DNA of 12,552 bases. Source: Lachnospiraceae bacterium (GTDB lineage Bacteria > Bacillota > Clostridia > Lachnospirales > Lachnospiraceae). Under the pieces are notes generated by a model. That model made no database searches, was not told where the DNA came from, and saw nothing but the letters and a program-made list of their open reading frames with translations. Below are positions 1 through 6,341 of the stretch, piece by piece. The DNA is taken from assembly GCA_016301965.1 (NCBI GenBank), contig JAEDOO010000042.1:1-12552 (forward strand). The letters run 5' to 3'. Positions within the stretch are counted from its first letter, which is position 1; each line of letters begins with the position of its first letter. The position numbers and the translations under genes are program-made.

Positions 1-95
1 TTTGAAAAATACATATACCCCTCTCGGGCCTATCTCGTTTCCGGCCTGCCGTCCGCTCTCCCGAATAAAGAACGAAAGAACGACAGCACCAAAAA

Positions 96-470
96 CTACT
101 CTACCTCAGCAATAACTTCCACCTCAACCAGCACATTCTTCGGCAGCGTCTTCACAGCCACACAGGAACGGGCCGGCTTACCGGTAAAATACTTGCCGTA
201 CACTTCATTAAACGCGCCAAAATCTCCCATATCCGACAGAAAACAGGTAGTCTTCAGCGTCTTTTCATAGCTGCTGCCTGCAGCCTCCAGGATAGCGCCC
301 AGATTTTTCATCACCTGCTCCGTCTGCGCTGTAATATCCGTTCCTACAATCTCTCCTGTAGCCGGATCCAGCGGAATCTGGCCTGCGGAAAACAGAATAT
401 TACCGGATACAAAACCCTGAGAATAGGGTCCGATAGCTGCGGGTGCTTTGTCAGTACTGATCTGTTTCAT
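96..470 (-). CDS. ridA: RidA family enamine/imine deaminase (YjgF/UK114)
   Basis: A 124-residue protein, the usual length of RidA. The family hydrolyses reactive enamine/imine intermediates released by PLP enzymes such as threonine dehydratase, and acts in the cytosol as a trimer. Visible hallmarks are the N-terminal A-x-x-x-IGPYSQG stretch (residues 10-19), F-SAGQIPLDP-TGE (27-40) and the C-terminal PARSCVAV-LPK--LVEVEVIA block, with R101, C103 and E116 matching the conserved Arg, Cys and Glu of the active-site cleft. The ATG at 470 is chosen over an upstream in-frame ATG because a strong TAAGGAGG sits just before it and the extra N-terminal residues do not resemble the family. It has its own promoter in the gap to the M14 genes, so it need not be in their transcript. 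Assignment to the family is firm; the in vivo substrate is not shown by the sequence. Confidence 0.95.
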   Translation of the reverse strand: MKQISTDKAPAAIGPYSQGFVSGNILFSAGQIPLDPATGEIVGTDITAQTEQVMKNLGAILEAAGSSYEKTLKTTCFLSDMGDFGAFNEVYGKYFTGKPARSCVAVKTLPKNVLVEVEVIAEVE

Positions 471-508
471 AGGAAAATCCTCCTTATATTCATAATAATT
501 CGTATCAA

Positions 509-537
509 AGTATATCATGCGATGCATGTGCCGACAA
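509..537 (-). promoter_or_regulatory. Promoter of ridA
   Basis: On the minus strand, -35 TTGTCG (532-537, 4/6 to consensus), a 17-bp spacer and -10 TATACT (509-514) preceded by TGA, which gives an extended -10. It lies about 40 bp upstream of the ridA ATG. This is a pattern match only. Confidence 0.55.
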
Positions 538-545
538 CTCCACCT

Positions 546-606
546 GAGCAAATCACTGTATTTTCAGCAGTGCAGCGTAGAAATCGTCGTATATTTTTAT
601 CTGCTC
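546..606 (-). other. Stem-loop structure downstream of the M14 gene pair
   Basis: Plus-strand GAGCAAAT (546-553) pairs with ATCTGCTC (599-606), with one G-U pair in the minus RNA. It encloses a second stem, CACTG (554-558) with CAGTG (568-572). It lies just past the stop of the second M14 gene and before the ridA promoter, so it may end that transcript or protect its 3' end. No U-run follows, so it is not a typical intrinsic terminator. Confidence 0.3.
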
Positions 607-629
607 GTTCTGAACATCTATATGATTTT

Positions 630-1565
630 TCAGGCATGCAGTCTGCGGATCATCGTAAACACCAGATCCTTCTGGTTCACCAGCGGTTTCTGGTGCGTAA
701 AGAACACGATTCCATCCGTAGGCGACGTGATATTTTCTCGTACTGTGCCCTCATAAGGATCCAGGATTCTAGCCATAATCTGTCCCCGGATCACTTCATC
801 TCCAGGATGCAGGATCGGGCGGAAGATACCGGAGCGCTCCGCATGGATCGCAGTCAATTCATCCTCCCGGATCACACTGGCAATATAACCGCCATGACAG
901 TTATACTTCAGCACACCCATCCTGGTCAGAAACCTGAGCACTGCACTTACCGCCATCTGGGCAGATTCCTCATTGATATTCTCCGTATCGTTGGTATATA
1001 CGGAAAAAGCATTAGTTCCGCTGATCTGCCAGTTGTAATTTAATGTAGTAGTATCATACGGCTTCGGCTTTCTGAGCACCACATAGGGCAAGCCAAACAA
1101 ATTGGCCAGACTGGCACTGGAATGGGCTGTCTCCATCATACGCACATGGGGAATAAAATGTCCCGGCATATAAAAGCTGGCAAACTGAATACCATAACTA
1201 TAACCCTTGATGCATTCCATGACTCCCGCCGCGATACGCTCCGTAGTGCCTCCGTTTTCAATTCCCGGGAATTTCCGGTTAATATCCGTATTGTCCACTG
1301 CCCAGAAACGCTTGCCAATGTTCATGGCATAGTGATTGACACTGGGAATTACCAGAATCTCATGATTCTGTGTGATATGACCATGTGCTTCCAACTCCTT
1401 CAGTTTCTGAATCAACAGCGAGCAGATATACAGCTGCTGCACCTCATTTCCCCGCAGTGCACCGACAATGCAGGCTGTTTTTTCTCCAAACCCGAACCGA
1501 TATCCCGTCACACGCAGATCATCTCTGTACGGTGCTTTTAGTGAATACAGTATTTCTTTCCTCAT
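630..1565 (-). CDS. M14 / succinylglutamate desuccinylase-aspartoacylase-like protein with degenerate metal site (putative pseudoenzyme)
   Basis: A 311-residue protein of the AstE/AspA branch of M14. In that family the Zn is held by His and Glu of an HGxE motif plus a downstream His, and a catalytic Glu follows. Here the first motif reads GALRGNE, so the His is Arg38 while Glu41 remains. The DINRKFPG motif (94-101) is intact, with the substrate-binding Asn96-Arg97. The second His region reads GIQFAS, with Phe128 where the upstream paralog has His129. No Glu is found where the paralog has IEAG. The C-terminal barrel-sandwich domain (about 235-311) is present. Catalysis by the normal mechanism is therefore unlikely; a structural, binding or regulatory partner of the adjacent active paralog is inferred. 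The ATG at 1565 gives the same length as the paralog (311 versus 312) and a family-like N-terminus. Its SD-like GGAAGG is rather far away, about 19 nt. An ATG at 1670 is possible but has no clear SD and lies in a hairpin. Confidence 0.85.
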   Translation of the reverse strand: MRKEILYSLKAPYRDDLRVTGYRFGFGEKTACIVGALRGNEVQQLYICSLLIQKLKELEAHGHITQNHEILVIPSVNHYAMNIGKRFWAVDNTDINRKFPGIENGGTTERIAAGVMECIKGYSYGIQFASFYMPGHFIPHVRMMETAHSSASLANLFGLPYVVLRKPKPYDTTTLNYNWQISGTNAFSVYTNDTENINEESAQMAVSAVLRFLTRMGVLKYNCHGGYIASVIREDELTAIHAERSGIFRPILHPGDEVIRGQIMARILDPYEGTVRENITSPTDGIVFFTHQKPLVNQKDLVFTMIRRLHA

Positions 1566-1640
1566 ATCTATGTACAGGCGAATGCCTTCCTTCTTTCTCT
1601 GAACAGTATGCTTCCTGTCAGCATGTTTATGCAGACCGTC

Positions 1641-1669
1641 TGTATCTGGTATGCAGTTACACAGATACA
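1641..1669 (-). other. Intercistronic hairpin between the two M14 genes
   Basis: A perfect 8-bp inverted repeat, TGTATCTG (1641-1648) and CAGATACA (1662-1669), with a 13-nt loop in which GTA/TAC can pair further. No T-run follows on the minus strand. It sits in the unusually long gap (150 bp) between the paired genes. A second small hairpin, GCAGAA/TTCTGC (1698-1703 with 1711-1716), overlaps the stop codon of the first gene. They could set the relative expression of the two genes by attenuation or RNA processing; that role is inference. Confidence 0.4.
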
Positions 1670-1715
1670 TCTTTCTGCTGCAACAGTCTTTTCTTTTGCA
1701 GAATATCTTTTTCTG

Positions 1716-2654
1716 CTATGACCTTTTTGTTCTCAGAATACGATACATAAGTGCCCCATGATAAACGATCGGATACTGACGCACTGTGATGATCTTACCA
1801 TCGCAGGGTGCCGCAATGATCTCTTCGACCGTTCCCTTCAGGGCATTGACGATCTCTCCGATCTGCTGCCCCTTACACACCCAGTCACCGATATCCACCG
1901 CCGGCATAAACACGCCGGAAGCGTTGGCATTGGCATAAGCCACATCCTCGGCATAAGCCACATCCGGCACACGGACTTCCTGAGTTTCTCCCTTCCAGAT
2001 CCCCTCCTGCTTCAGGATGTACAAAATTCCCTCCACGATCTGGTTTCCATAATCTCTGTCAATACGCATACCGCTTCCCGCCTCGATAGCCAAAGTCGGT
2101 ACTCCCATCATATTCAGTGTATGCGCAAGTGTTGCCTCCTTTACCGTAGCGCTGGCAGAGATCCATACCAGGTCTGCGTTCGCCATTCTGGCATAGGACA
2201 AAAGCTTCGCTTCATCCCGTTTTTGCATACGTACCTGCACGATCTCTTTCAGAAAAATATCACTGGCATGGACATCGATACATAAATCCGAACCTATCAT
2301 GTCATCGATCAGCTGAGAAGCCATATATTCCGTCAGATTGCCGTTTTGATTTCCCGGAAAAATATGATTCATATCAATGTCCGACTGTGGAAGTCCCCGG
2401 CTAATGGAGTCAATGCCCAGCGGGTTAATGGCAGGATAAATATCCAGAATTCCGGTAAGCTTTTCCGGCTCCTTCTGTATCCTTCTCTGTATTTCATATA
2501 AAACATACATCCCCAGAAGCTCATCTCCGTGAATACCGGTTACGAGAGAAATTCTCTTCTCTTTCCCATTCTTTCTTTGAGGCTCCAGGCGATTTTTTTC
2601 CAGCACCAACTGTTCATCCACAGGAAGCTCTATGGTCGCAATAGTCTGTATCAT
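1716..2654 (-). CDS. M14 family succinylglutamate desuccinylase/aspartoacylase-like zinc hydrolase
   Basis: A 312-residue predicted Zn-dependent amide hydrolase of the AstE/AspA group, which removes acyl groups from N-acyl amino acids or related amides. Visible metal ligands are His42 and Glu45 in TGIHGDE and His129 in CIDVHAS; Glu191 in AIEAGSG is the likely catalytic Glu. The usual N-R of the D-x-N-R-x-FPG motif is Asn96-His97 (DMNHIFPG), a departure at the substrate-binding Arg. The C-terminal part (about 245-312) is the barrel-sandwich domain of the family. An in-frame 18-bp tandem duplication yields a doubled VAYAED stretch near residues 231-242, in the linker before that domain. The ATG at 2654 has an AGAGG seven bases upstream. 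The gene is first in a probable two-gene operon with the degenerate paralog and is divergent from lysR. The substrate is unknown. Confidence 0.9.
   Translation of the reverse strand: MIQTIATIELPVDEQLVLEKNRLEPQRKNGKEKRISLVTGIHGDELLGMYVLYEIQRRIQKEPEKLTGILDIYPAINPLGIDSISRGLPQSDIDMNHIFPGNQNGNLTEYMASQLIDDMIGSDLCIDVHASDIFLKEIVQVRMQKRDEAKLLSYARMANADLVWISASATVKEATLAHTLNMMGVPTLAIEAGSGMRIDRDYGNQIVEGILYILKQEGIWKGETQEVRVPDVAYAEDVAYANANASGVFMPAVDIGDWVCKGQQIGEIVNALKGTVEEIIAAPCDGKIITVRQYPIVYHGALMYRILRTKRS
1932..1965 (-). repeat. 18-bp-period in-frame tandem duplication
   Basis: The 16-base unit GGCATAAGCCACATCC occurs at 1932-1947 and again at 1950-1965, an 18-bp period that keeps frame. It adds six residues to the linker before the C-terminal domain of the M14 enzyme. 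Replication slippage is the likely origin. Confidence 0.85.
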
Positions 2655-2706
2655 TTTCTACCTCTTCAATCCGTCACGCTGTCTCATTAAAGCGTTTTTC
2701 GCTTTT

Positions 2707-2735
2707 ATACTACTAAAAAGTAGCTTGCCTGTCAA
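2707..2735 (-). promoter_or_regulatory. Promoter of the M14 gene pair
   Basis: On the minus strand, -35 TTGACA (2730-2735, perfect), a 17-bp spacer and -10 TAGTAT (2707-2712, 4/6). A 6-bp hairpin AAAGCG/CGCTTT (2689-2705) would lie at the 5' end of the transcript. The -35 touches the -35 of the opposite lysR promoter. Confidence 0.6.
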
Positions 2736-2763
2736 CAAAGGGAATGCTATAATAAAGCTACTT
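2718..2763. promoter_or_regulatory. Candidate LysR operator: inverted repeat flanking the divergent promoters
   Basis: AAGTAGCTT (2718-2726) and AAGCTACTT (2755-2763) form a perfect 9-bp inverted repeat separated by 28 bp. It spans the lysR -10 and both -35 boxes. LysR-type regulators usually bind dyads between themselves and a divergent target, so this is the best candidate site, but binding is inferred. Each arm is close to one promoter element, which would let a bound tetramer affect both directions. Confidence 0.5.
2725..2753 (+). promoter_or_regulatory. Promoter of the LysR regulator gene
   Basis: -35 TTGCCT (2725-2730, 4/6), a 17-bp spacer and a perfect -10 TATAAT (2748-2753) preceded by TGC, an extended -10. 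It overlaps the divergent promoter of the M14 genes, so the two directions should compete for polymerase or be regulated together. Confidence 0.65.
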
Positions 2764-2781
2764 ATAAGGAGTGCTAATAAA

Positions 2782-3669
2782 ATGGATATTAATTATGAAT
2801 TATATAAAGTTTTTTATCATGTTGCTACTACGCTTAGCTTTTCCGAAGCGTCACGCCAGCTCTACATCTCCCAGTCAGCGGTCAGCCAGTCTGTCAAAAC
2901 TCTGGAAAAAAAACTGGGAACTCCGCTGTTTATCCGCAGCACCAAAAGCGTCCAGCTGACCCCCGAAGGGGAAACTCTCCTCCGCCATATCGAACCGGCA
3001 ATTCAGCTGATCCGTCAGGGGGAGAGCAATCTGATGGAAGCAGGAAGCCTCGGCGGCGGACAGCTTCGCATCGGTGCCACCGATACGATCTGCCGTTATC
3101 TACTGATCCCCTATTTGAATCAGTACCATAAGCTGTATCCCAAGGTGCATATTCGCATTATCAACCAGACTTCCTTAAAATGTGTGGATCTTCTGGAAAG
3201 CGGACAGGTGGATCTGATCGTAACCAATTATCCCAATTCCCGTATGGGAAACCGGGAACAGCTGCAGGTAATCAGTGAATTTCACGACGTTTTTACCGCC
3301 AGCCGTTCACACTATCCTCAGCTGGAGAATCGCAGGGTATCCCTGAAGGAGATTCAGAATTATCCGATCCTGATGCTGGACCGTCACAGTACCACCAACG
3401 AATTTCTTCACCAGATGTTCCGAAAGGAGCAGCTGGAGCTGATACCGGAGATCGAGCTGGACTCTAACGATGTACTGCTGGATCTGGCCACCATCGGGCT
3501 GGGACTGGCTTTTGTGCCGGAATATTGCCTGACTGATCATGAAAAACTTTTCCCTATTACTCTGGCAGAGGAAATGCCCTCCCGAAAAGTCGTTCTCGCC
3601 ACAGCGGGAAATGCATCCATCACCCAGGCAGCCCGGGAATTTGTGCAGTTATTTGAACAGGACGAATAA
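2782..3669 (+). CDS. LysR-type transcriptional regulator
   Basis: A 295-residue protein, the normal length for the family. The N-terminal winged helix-turn-helix is clear: FSEASRQLYISQSAVSQSVK followed by LEKKLGTPLF-R and LTPEGE (about residues 19-65). The remainder (about 90-295) fits the periplasmic-binding-protein-like effector domain, starting GGQLRIGATDTICRYLL. The ATG at 2782 is preceded by AAGGAG ten bases upstream; longer in-frame starts lack family similarity and would cross the promoter. It is divergent from the M14 gene pair, so by the usual LysR arrangement it probably controls them and itself in response to a small ligand related to their pathway. The ligand cannot be read from the sequence. 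The gene ends at a strong bidirectional terminator. Confidence 0.95.
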   Translation: MDINYELYKVFYHVATTLSFSEASRQLYISQSAVSQSVKTLEKKLGTPLFIRSTKSVQLTPEGETLLRHIEPAIQLIRQGESNLMEAGSLGGGQLRIGATDTICRYLLIPYLNQYHKLYPKVHIRIINQTSLKCVDLLESGQVDLIVTNYPNSRMGNREQLQVISEFHDVFTASRSHYPQLENRRVSLKEIQNYPILMLDRHSTTNEFLHQMFRKEQLELIPEIELDSNDVLLDLATIGLGLAFVPEYCLTDHEKLFPITLAEEMPSRKVVLATAGNASITQAAREFVQLFEQDE

Positions 3670-3674
3670 GCAAA

Positions 3675-3721
3675 AAAATATCGCAGTCTGTTTTCTTTAT
3701 ACAAGCAGTCTGCGATATTTT
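3675..3721. terminator. Bidirectional intrinsic terminator between lysR and the Cys-rich gene
   Basis: A perfect 12-bp stem, AAAATATCGCAG (3675-3686) with CTGCGATATTTT (3710-3721), with a 23-nt loop. An A-run on the left and T-rich sequence on the right provide U tails in both directions. It lies just after the lysR stop and just before the end of the convergent gene. Confidence 0.85.
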
Positions 3722-3736
3722 CTTTTCCAGACAGTA

Positions 3737-4069
3737 TTACTGAAACTCTTTTCTCAGTACTTCATGGGGAGCCTCGATATCATTTGCAATGGTATGCTCT
3801 GTCAATTCAGATAAAATCTTGATTTTCGCATTAATGATCGGCCGCATACAGTTCGGCACATGCTCCTGATGAGCGCGGTGAATGGCCACACATTCCTTGC
3901 AGTTGCCGTGATACCGGCAGGCTTTCTTACAGGGGCAGTGATCCTTTTCGGCGTATTCTGTACGGAATTCGCTGGCAAACTCTTCCTGCAGACGCAGTCC
4001 TTCCGCGCGGTTTCCCTTATGAAATTCGGCCATGGCCGCTTTTTCTTTTTTGTTTCCTTCAATAATCAT
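3737..4069 (-). CDS. Small Cys-rich protein, putative metal-binding, function unknown
   Basis: A 110-residue cytosolic protein with no signal peptide or membrane segment. The N-terminal 40 residues are charged and probably helical. The core is a Cys cluster with C45, C47, C51, C57, C60 and C74, spaced C-x-C-x3-C-x5-C-x2-C-x13-C, with His54, His64 and His67 nearby. The HGNCKECVAIHR segment resembles small uncharacterised Clostridia proteins of the CxC...HGxCxxCxxxHR type (DUF6485-like in look; that link is from memory and not certain). A Zn or Fe-S site is likely from the Cys/His spacing. The C-terminal part (75-110) is helical in composition. The ATG at 4069 has GAGGAG just upstream. Its own promoter and the terminator before it separate it from the dehydrogenase gene. 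A competing overlapping frame has no such conserved pattern. Confidence 0.75.
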   Translation of the reverse strand: MIIEGNKKEKAAMAEFHKGNRAEGLRLQEEFASEFRTEYAEKDHCPCKKACRYHGNCKECVAIHRAHQEHVPNCMRPIINAKIKILSELTEHTIANDIEAPHEVLRKEFQ

Positions 4070-4105
4070 TTTTTCTCCTCAATTGACATATCTTAATATT
4101 CTGTT

Positions 4106-4134
4106 TTTATATGCGCATTGGATATAAAACGCAA
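4106..4134 (-). promoter_or_regulatory. Possible promoter of the Cys-rich gene
   Basis: On the minus strand, -35 TTGCGT (4129-4134, 3/6), a 17-bp spacer and -10 TATAAA (4106-4111, 5/6), about 37 bp before the start codon. The -35 match is weak. Confidence 0.35.
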
Positions 4135-4171
4135 CACCATCCCGTTTTCCACCATGTCTGCCACATGACAA

Positions 4172-4199
4172 GCCCCGCCGGGCAAACACCTGGCAGGGC
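4172..4199 (-). terminator. Terminator-like hairpin after the iron alcohol dehydrogenase gene
   Basis: GCCCCGCC (4172-4179) pairs with GGCAGGGC (4192-4199), an 8-bp GC-rich stem with a 12-nt loop. One position pairs as U-G only in the minus-strand RNA, which fits a terminator for the minus-strand gene ending at 4219. The T-run after the stem is weak. Confidence 0.6.
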
Positions 4200-4218
4200 A
4201 TGTATGTATCCTATGAAC

Positions 4219-5361
4219 TTACATCAGCTTACGGAACAGCTCCTTCAGATCCTCTACACAAGTCTCTTTCGGGTTGCCCGGGCAGCAGGCATCAGCAAAT
4301 GCGGACTGTGCCAAAAATTCCAGATCCTCTTCCTTCAGGGCTTCCAGCTTGGACGGAATGCCTACATCCGCGGACAGCTTACGAACAGCTTCTACCGCTG
4401 CTTTTCTATATTCTTCCTGAGACATACCTGTGGTATCTACACCCATAGCCTCAGCAATATCTTTGTATTTCTCACCTGTAGTCTCTGCATTGTACTCCAT
4501 AACGATGGGAAGCATCATAGCGCAGGCAACACCATGCGGTGTATCATATACAGCACCCAGTGTATGAGCCATGGAGTGAGCGATACCAAGACCCACATTG
4601 GAGAAAGCCATACCGGTAACAAACTGGCCAAGAGCCATGCCTTCACGGCCTTCCGGTGTATTGTTCACAGCGTCACGAAGATTTTCAGAGATCAGCTTGA
4701 TAGCTTCCAGATTCAGACAGTCAGCCAGTCTCCAGGCAGCTTTTGTTGTATAGCCCTCGATGGCATGGGTCAGAGCATCCATACCGGTAGCTGCAGTCAG
4801 ACCCTTGGGCATGCTGGCCATCATCTCCGGATCTACAACAGCAACATCCGGGATATCGTTTACGTCAACACAGACAAATTTTCTCTTTTTCTCCACATCT
4901 GTGATAACGTAGTTGATGGTTGCCTCGGCAGCTGTACCGGCTGTGGTCGGAACAGCGATGGTAAATACGGTTTTGTTCTTTGTGGGAGCAACCCCCTCCA
5001 GAGAACGAACATCTTCGAATTCCGGGTTATTGATGATGATACCGATGGCCTTACCTGTGTCCATGGAGGAGCCGCCGCCGATGGTGATCATGTAATCTGC
5101 GCCGGATGCCTTGTAAGCAGCTACACCGGATTTTACATTCTCGATGGTCGGATTGGGCTTAATGTCAGAATAAATCTCGTAAGCCAGTCCCTCCTGATCC
5201 AGAAGATCTGTCACCTTGGCAGTCACACCGAATTTTACCAGATCCGGATCAGAAGCAACAAAAGCTTTTTTGAAGCCTTTGCTCTTGATAATACCCGGGA
5301 TCTCCTTAATAGCTCCGGCACCGTGATAGGAAATGCCATTCAGTACAAAACGATTAACCAT
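4219..5361 (-). CDS. fucO: Iron-containing alcohol dehydrogenase, FucO-type (lactaldehyde reductase / 1,2-propanediol oxidoreductase)
   Basis: A 380-residue group III iron alcohol dehydrogenase, close in length and sequence feel to E. coli FucO (383 aa), which interconverts L-lactaldehyde and 1,2-propanediol with NAD(H). Visible features are the nucleotide-binding GGGSSMDTGKAIGI (96-109), PTTAGTAAEATINYVITD (138-155), ATGMDALTHAIEGY with D195 and H199, and AHSMAHTLGAVYDTPHG with H262 and H276. These give the Asp-His-His-His iron set in the FucO spacing. DVRSLEG (117-123) is also FucO-like. Other alcohols are possible substrates, as relatives act on 1,3-propanediol, butanol or ethanol. The start has a GGGG SD-like stretch 10-15 bases upstream. 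No fucose or rhamnose catabolic genes are present in the window, so pathway membership is inferred. A Rex-like operator overlaps its promoter, which suits a fermentative NADH-reoxidising enzyme. Confidence 0.9.
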   Translation of the reverse strand: MVNRFVLNGISYHGAGAIKEIPGIIKSKGFKKAFVASDPDLVKFGVTAKVTDLLDQEGLAYEIYSDIKPNPTIENVKSGVAAYKASGADYMITIGGGSSMDTGKAIGIIINNPEFEDVRSLEGVAPTKNKTVFTIAVPTTAGTAAEATINYVITDVEKKRKFVCVDVNDIPDVAVVDPEMMASMPKGLTAATGMDALTHAIEGYTTKAAWRLADCLNLEAIKLISENLRDAVNNTPEGREGMALGQFVTGMAFSNVGLGIAHSMAHTLGAVYDTPHGVACAMMLPIVMEYNAETTGEKYKDIAEAMGVDTTGMSQEEYRKAAVEAVRKLSADVGIPSKLEALKEEDLEFLAQSAFADACCPGNPKETCVEDLKELFRKLM

Positions 5362-5389
5362 AATAAAAATACCCCACTTTCTTTTTTGC

Positions 5390-5405
5390 TGTTATCATTT
5401 TAACA
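5390..5405 (-). promoter_or_regulatory. Candidate Rex operator (redox control) over the fucO-like promoter
   Basis: TGTTATCATTTTAACA matches the Firmicutes Rex core TGTTAA-N4-TTAACA at 11 of 12 defined positions. On the minus strand it contains TAAAAT (5397-5402), a plausible -10 about 36 bp before the start codon. Rex is an NADH-sensing repressor known to act on fermentative alcohol dehydrogenase genes, so the position is meaningful. No clear -35 was found and binding is unproven. Confidence 0.6.
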
Positions 5406-5503
5406 CTTTGCGTTGCATTTGCCTACACAATCTTTAAAAAAAGATATTCTTATCTGAAATATATGAATTTTCGCAAAAAATCAGATACTCTTTCAGAATT
5501 TTC

Positions 5504-5512
5504 TGTTATACT
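5504..5512 (+). promoter_or_regulatory. Possible extended -10 promoter of the AIM24-family gene
   Basis: TGTTATACT has the TGn-TATACT form of an extended -10, about 90 bp before the gene. No good -35 is found at 16-18 bp, so this rests on the -10 alone. Confidence 0.4.
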
Positions 5513-5604
5513 AAGAAAAACTGTGTATCTTCAGATCTACTGAACAAGCACAAGATTTCCTAAAAACAATGCACCTGTCCCACAGGGCAGAAAGGAGATT
5601 ACAT

Positions 5605-6291
5605 ATGCGTTATGAAATCAAGGGAGAAACTCTTCCTGTAGTCATCTGTCACCTGGAAGGAGGAGAACAGATGGTCAACGAGGGCGGCAGCATGGCCTGG
5701 ATGTCCCCTAACATGAAAATGGAAACCACGACAAACGGAGGACTGGGCAAAGTATTCGGCCGCATGTTCTCCGGTGAGAAACTGTTTCTGAACCGCTACA
5801 CTGCCATGGGCGGCAATGGTATGATCGCCTTTGCCTCCAGTTTTCCGGGTTCTGTCCGAGCATTTCAGATTTCACCCGGCAACGAGATCATTGCCCAGAA
5901 ATGCGCATTTTTGGCCAGTGAAGCAAGTGTTGACTGTTCCATTCATTTCACGAAAAAATTCAGTGCCGGTCTTTTTGGCGGTGAAGGCTTTATCCTGCAG
6001 AAATTCTCCGGAAACGGAATTTTGTTCGCTGAGTTCGACGGTCATGTAATCGAATATGATCTGCAGCCCGGCCAGCAGATTGTGATCGATACCGGTCATC
6101 TGGCGGCCATGAGTTCTTCCTGTCAGATGGAGATCGTCAGCGTCCCCGGCGTGAAAAATATGCTGTTCGGCGGCGAAGGCATCTTTAATACCGTAGTCAC
6201 CGGCCCCGGACATGTCTGGCTGCAGACCATGCCCATCAGTAATGTGGCTGGCGCGCTGCGCCCGTATCTGCCGACAGGAAATACTAACTAA
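5605..6291 (+). CDS. AIM24 family protein (TIGR00266-type)
   Basis: A 228-residue cytosolic protein of the AIM24/TIGR00266 group, which folds as a beta-barrel-like repeat of unknown biochemical role; the name comes from a yeast mitochondrial protein. Supporting pattern: E-x-G-S-MAWMS-NM-MET (about 25-42), a Gly-rich segment GGLGKVFGRMFSGE (45-58), LNRYTA (61-66), a central G-LFGGEGFILQKFSG (about 118-132) and GPGHVWLQTMP near residues 202-212, all typical of the family. There is no signal peptide or membrane segment. The ATG at 5605 is preceded by AAAGGAGA; an in-frame ATG 36 bases earlier lacks an SD and adds a non-family N-terminus. The gene stands alone between a divergent dehydrogenase and a convergent DNA repair gene, with a terminator after it. 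The family is firm; no function can be claimed. Confidence 0.9.
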   Translation: MRYEIKGETLPVVICHLEGGEQMVNEGGSMAWMSPNMKMETTTNGGLGKVFGRMFSGEKLFLNRYTAMGGNGMIAFASSFPGSVRAFQISPGNEIIAQKCAFLASEASVDCSIHFTKKFSAGLFGGEGFILQKFSGNGILFAEFDGHVIEYDLQPGQQIVIDTGHLAAMSSSCQMEIVSVPGVKNMLFGGEGIFNTVVTGPGHVWLQTMPISNVAGALRPYLPTGNTN

Positions 6292-6298
6292 TACTAAT

Positions 6299-6338
6299 AA
6301 AAACAGCTGTACTACCTATACCTGGTACAGCTGTTTTT
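6299..6338. terminator. Strong bidirectional terminator between the AIM24 and alkD-like genes
   Basis: A perfect 14-bp stem, AAAAACAGCTGTAC (6299-6312) with GTACAGCTGTTTTT (6325-6338), and a 12-nt loop. A and T runs at the base provide U tails in both directions. It lies 7 bases after the AIM24 stop and 3 bases before the end of the convergent gene. Confidence 0.92.
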
Positions 6339-6341
6339 TAC

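Noticed and set aside
1..95. GC-rich sequence with short complementary stretches downstream of ridA
   Set aside because: Only a weak TCGGG/CCCGA stem and short repeats are seen, with no U-run; no terminator, RNA gene or coding sequence can be supported.
3802..4062. An alternative minus-strand frame overlapping the Cys-rich gene
   Set aside because: It lacks a well-placed SD of its own and has a frame-shifted, Arg/Lys-rich composition without the ordered Cys spacing.
4083..4111. A plus-strand TTGACA followed by TTTATA at 17 bp
   Set aside because: There is no plus-strand gene downstream, and the -10 match is poor; it lies in the leader of a minus-strand gene.
4111..5403. A 430-codon open frame on the plus strand
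   Set aside because: It is fully antisense to the well-conserved iron alcohol dehydrogenase, has no SD, and reads as low-quality Cys/His/Ser-rich sequence.
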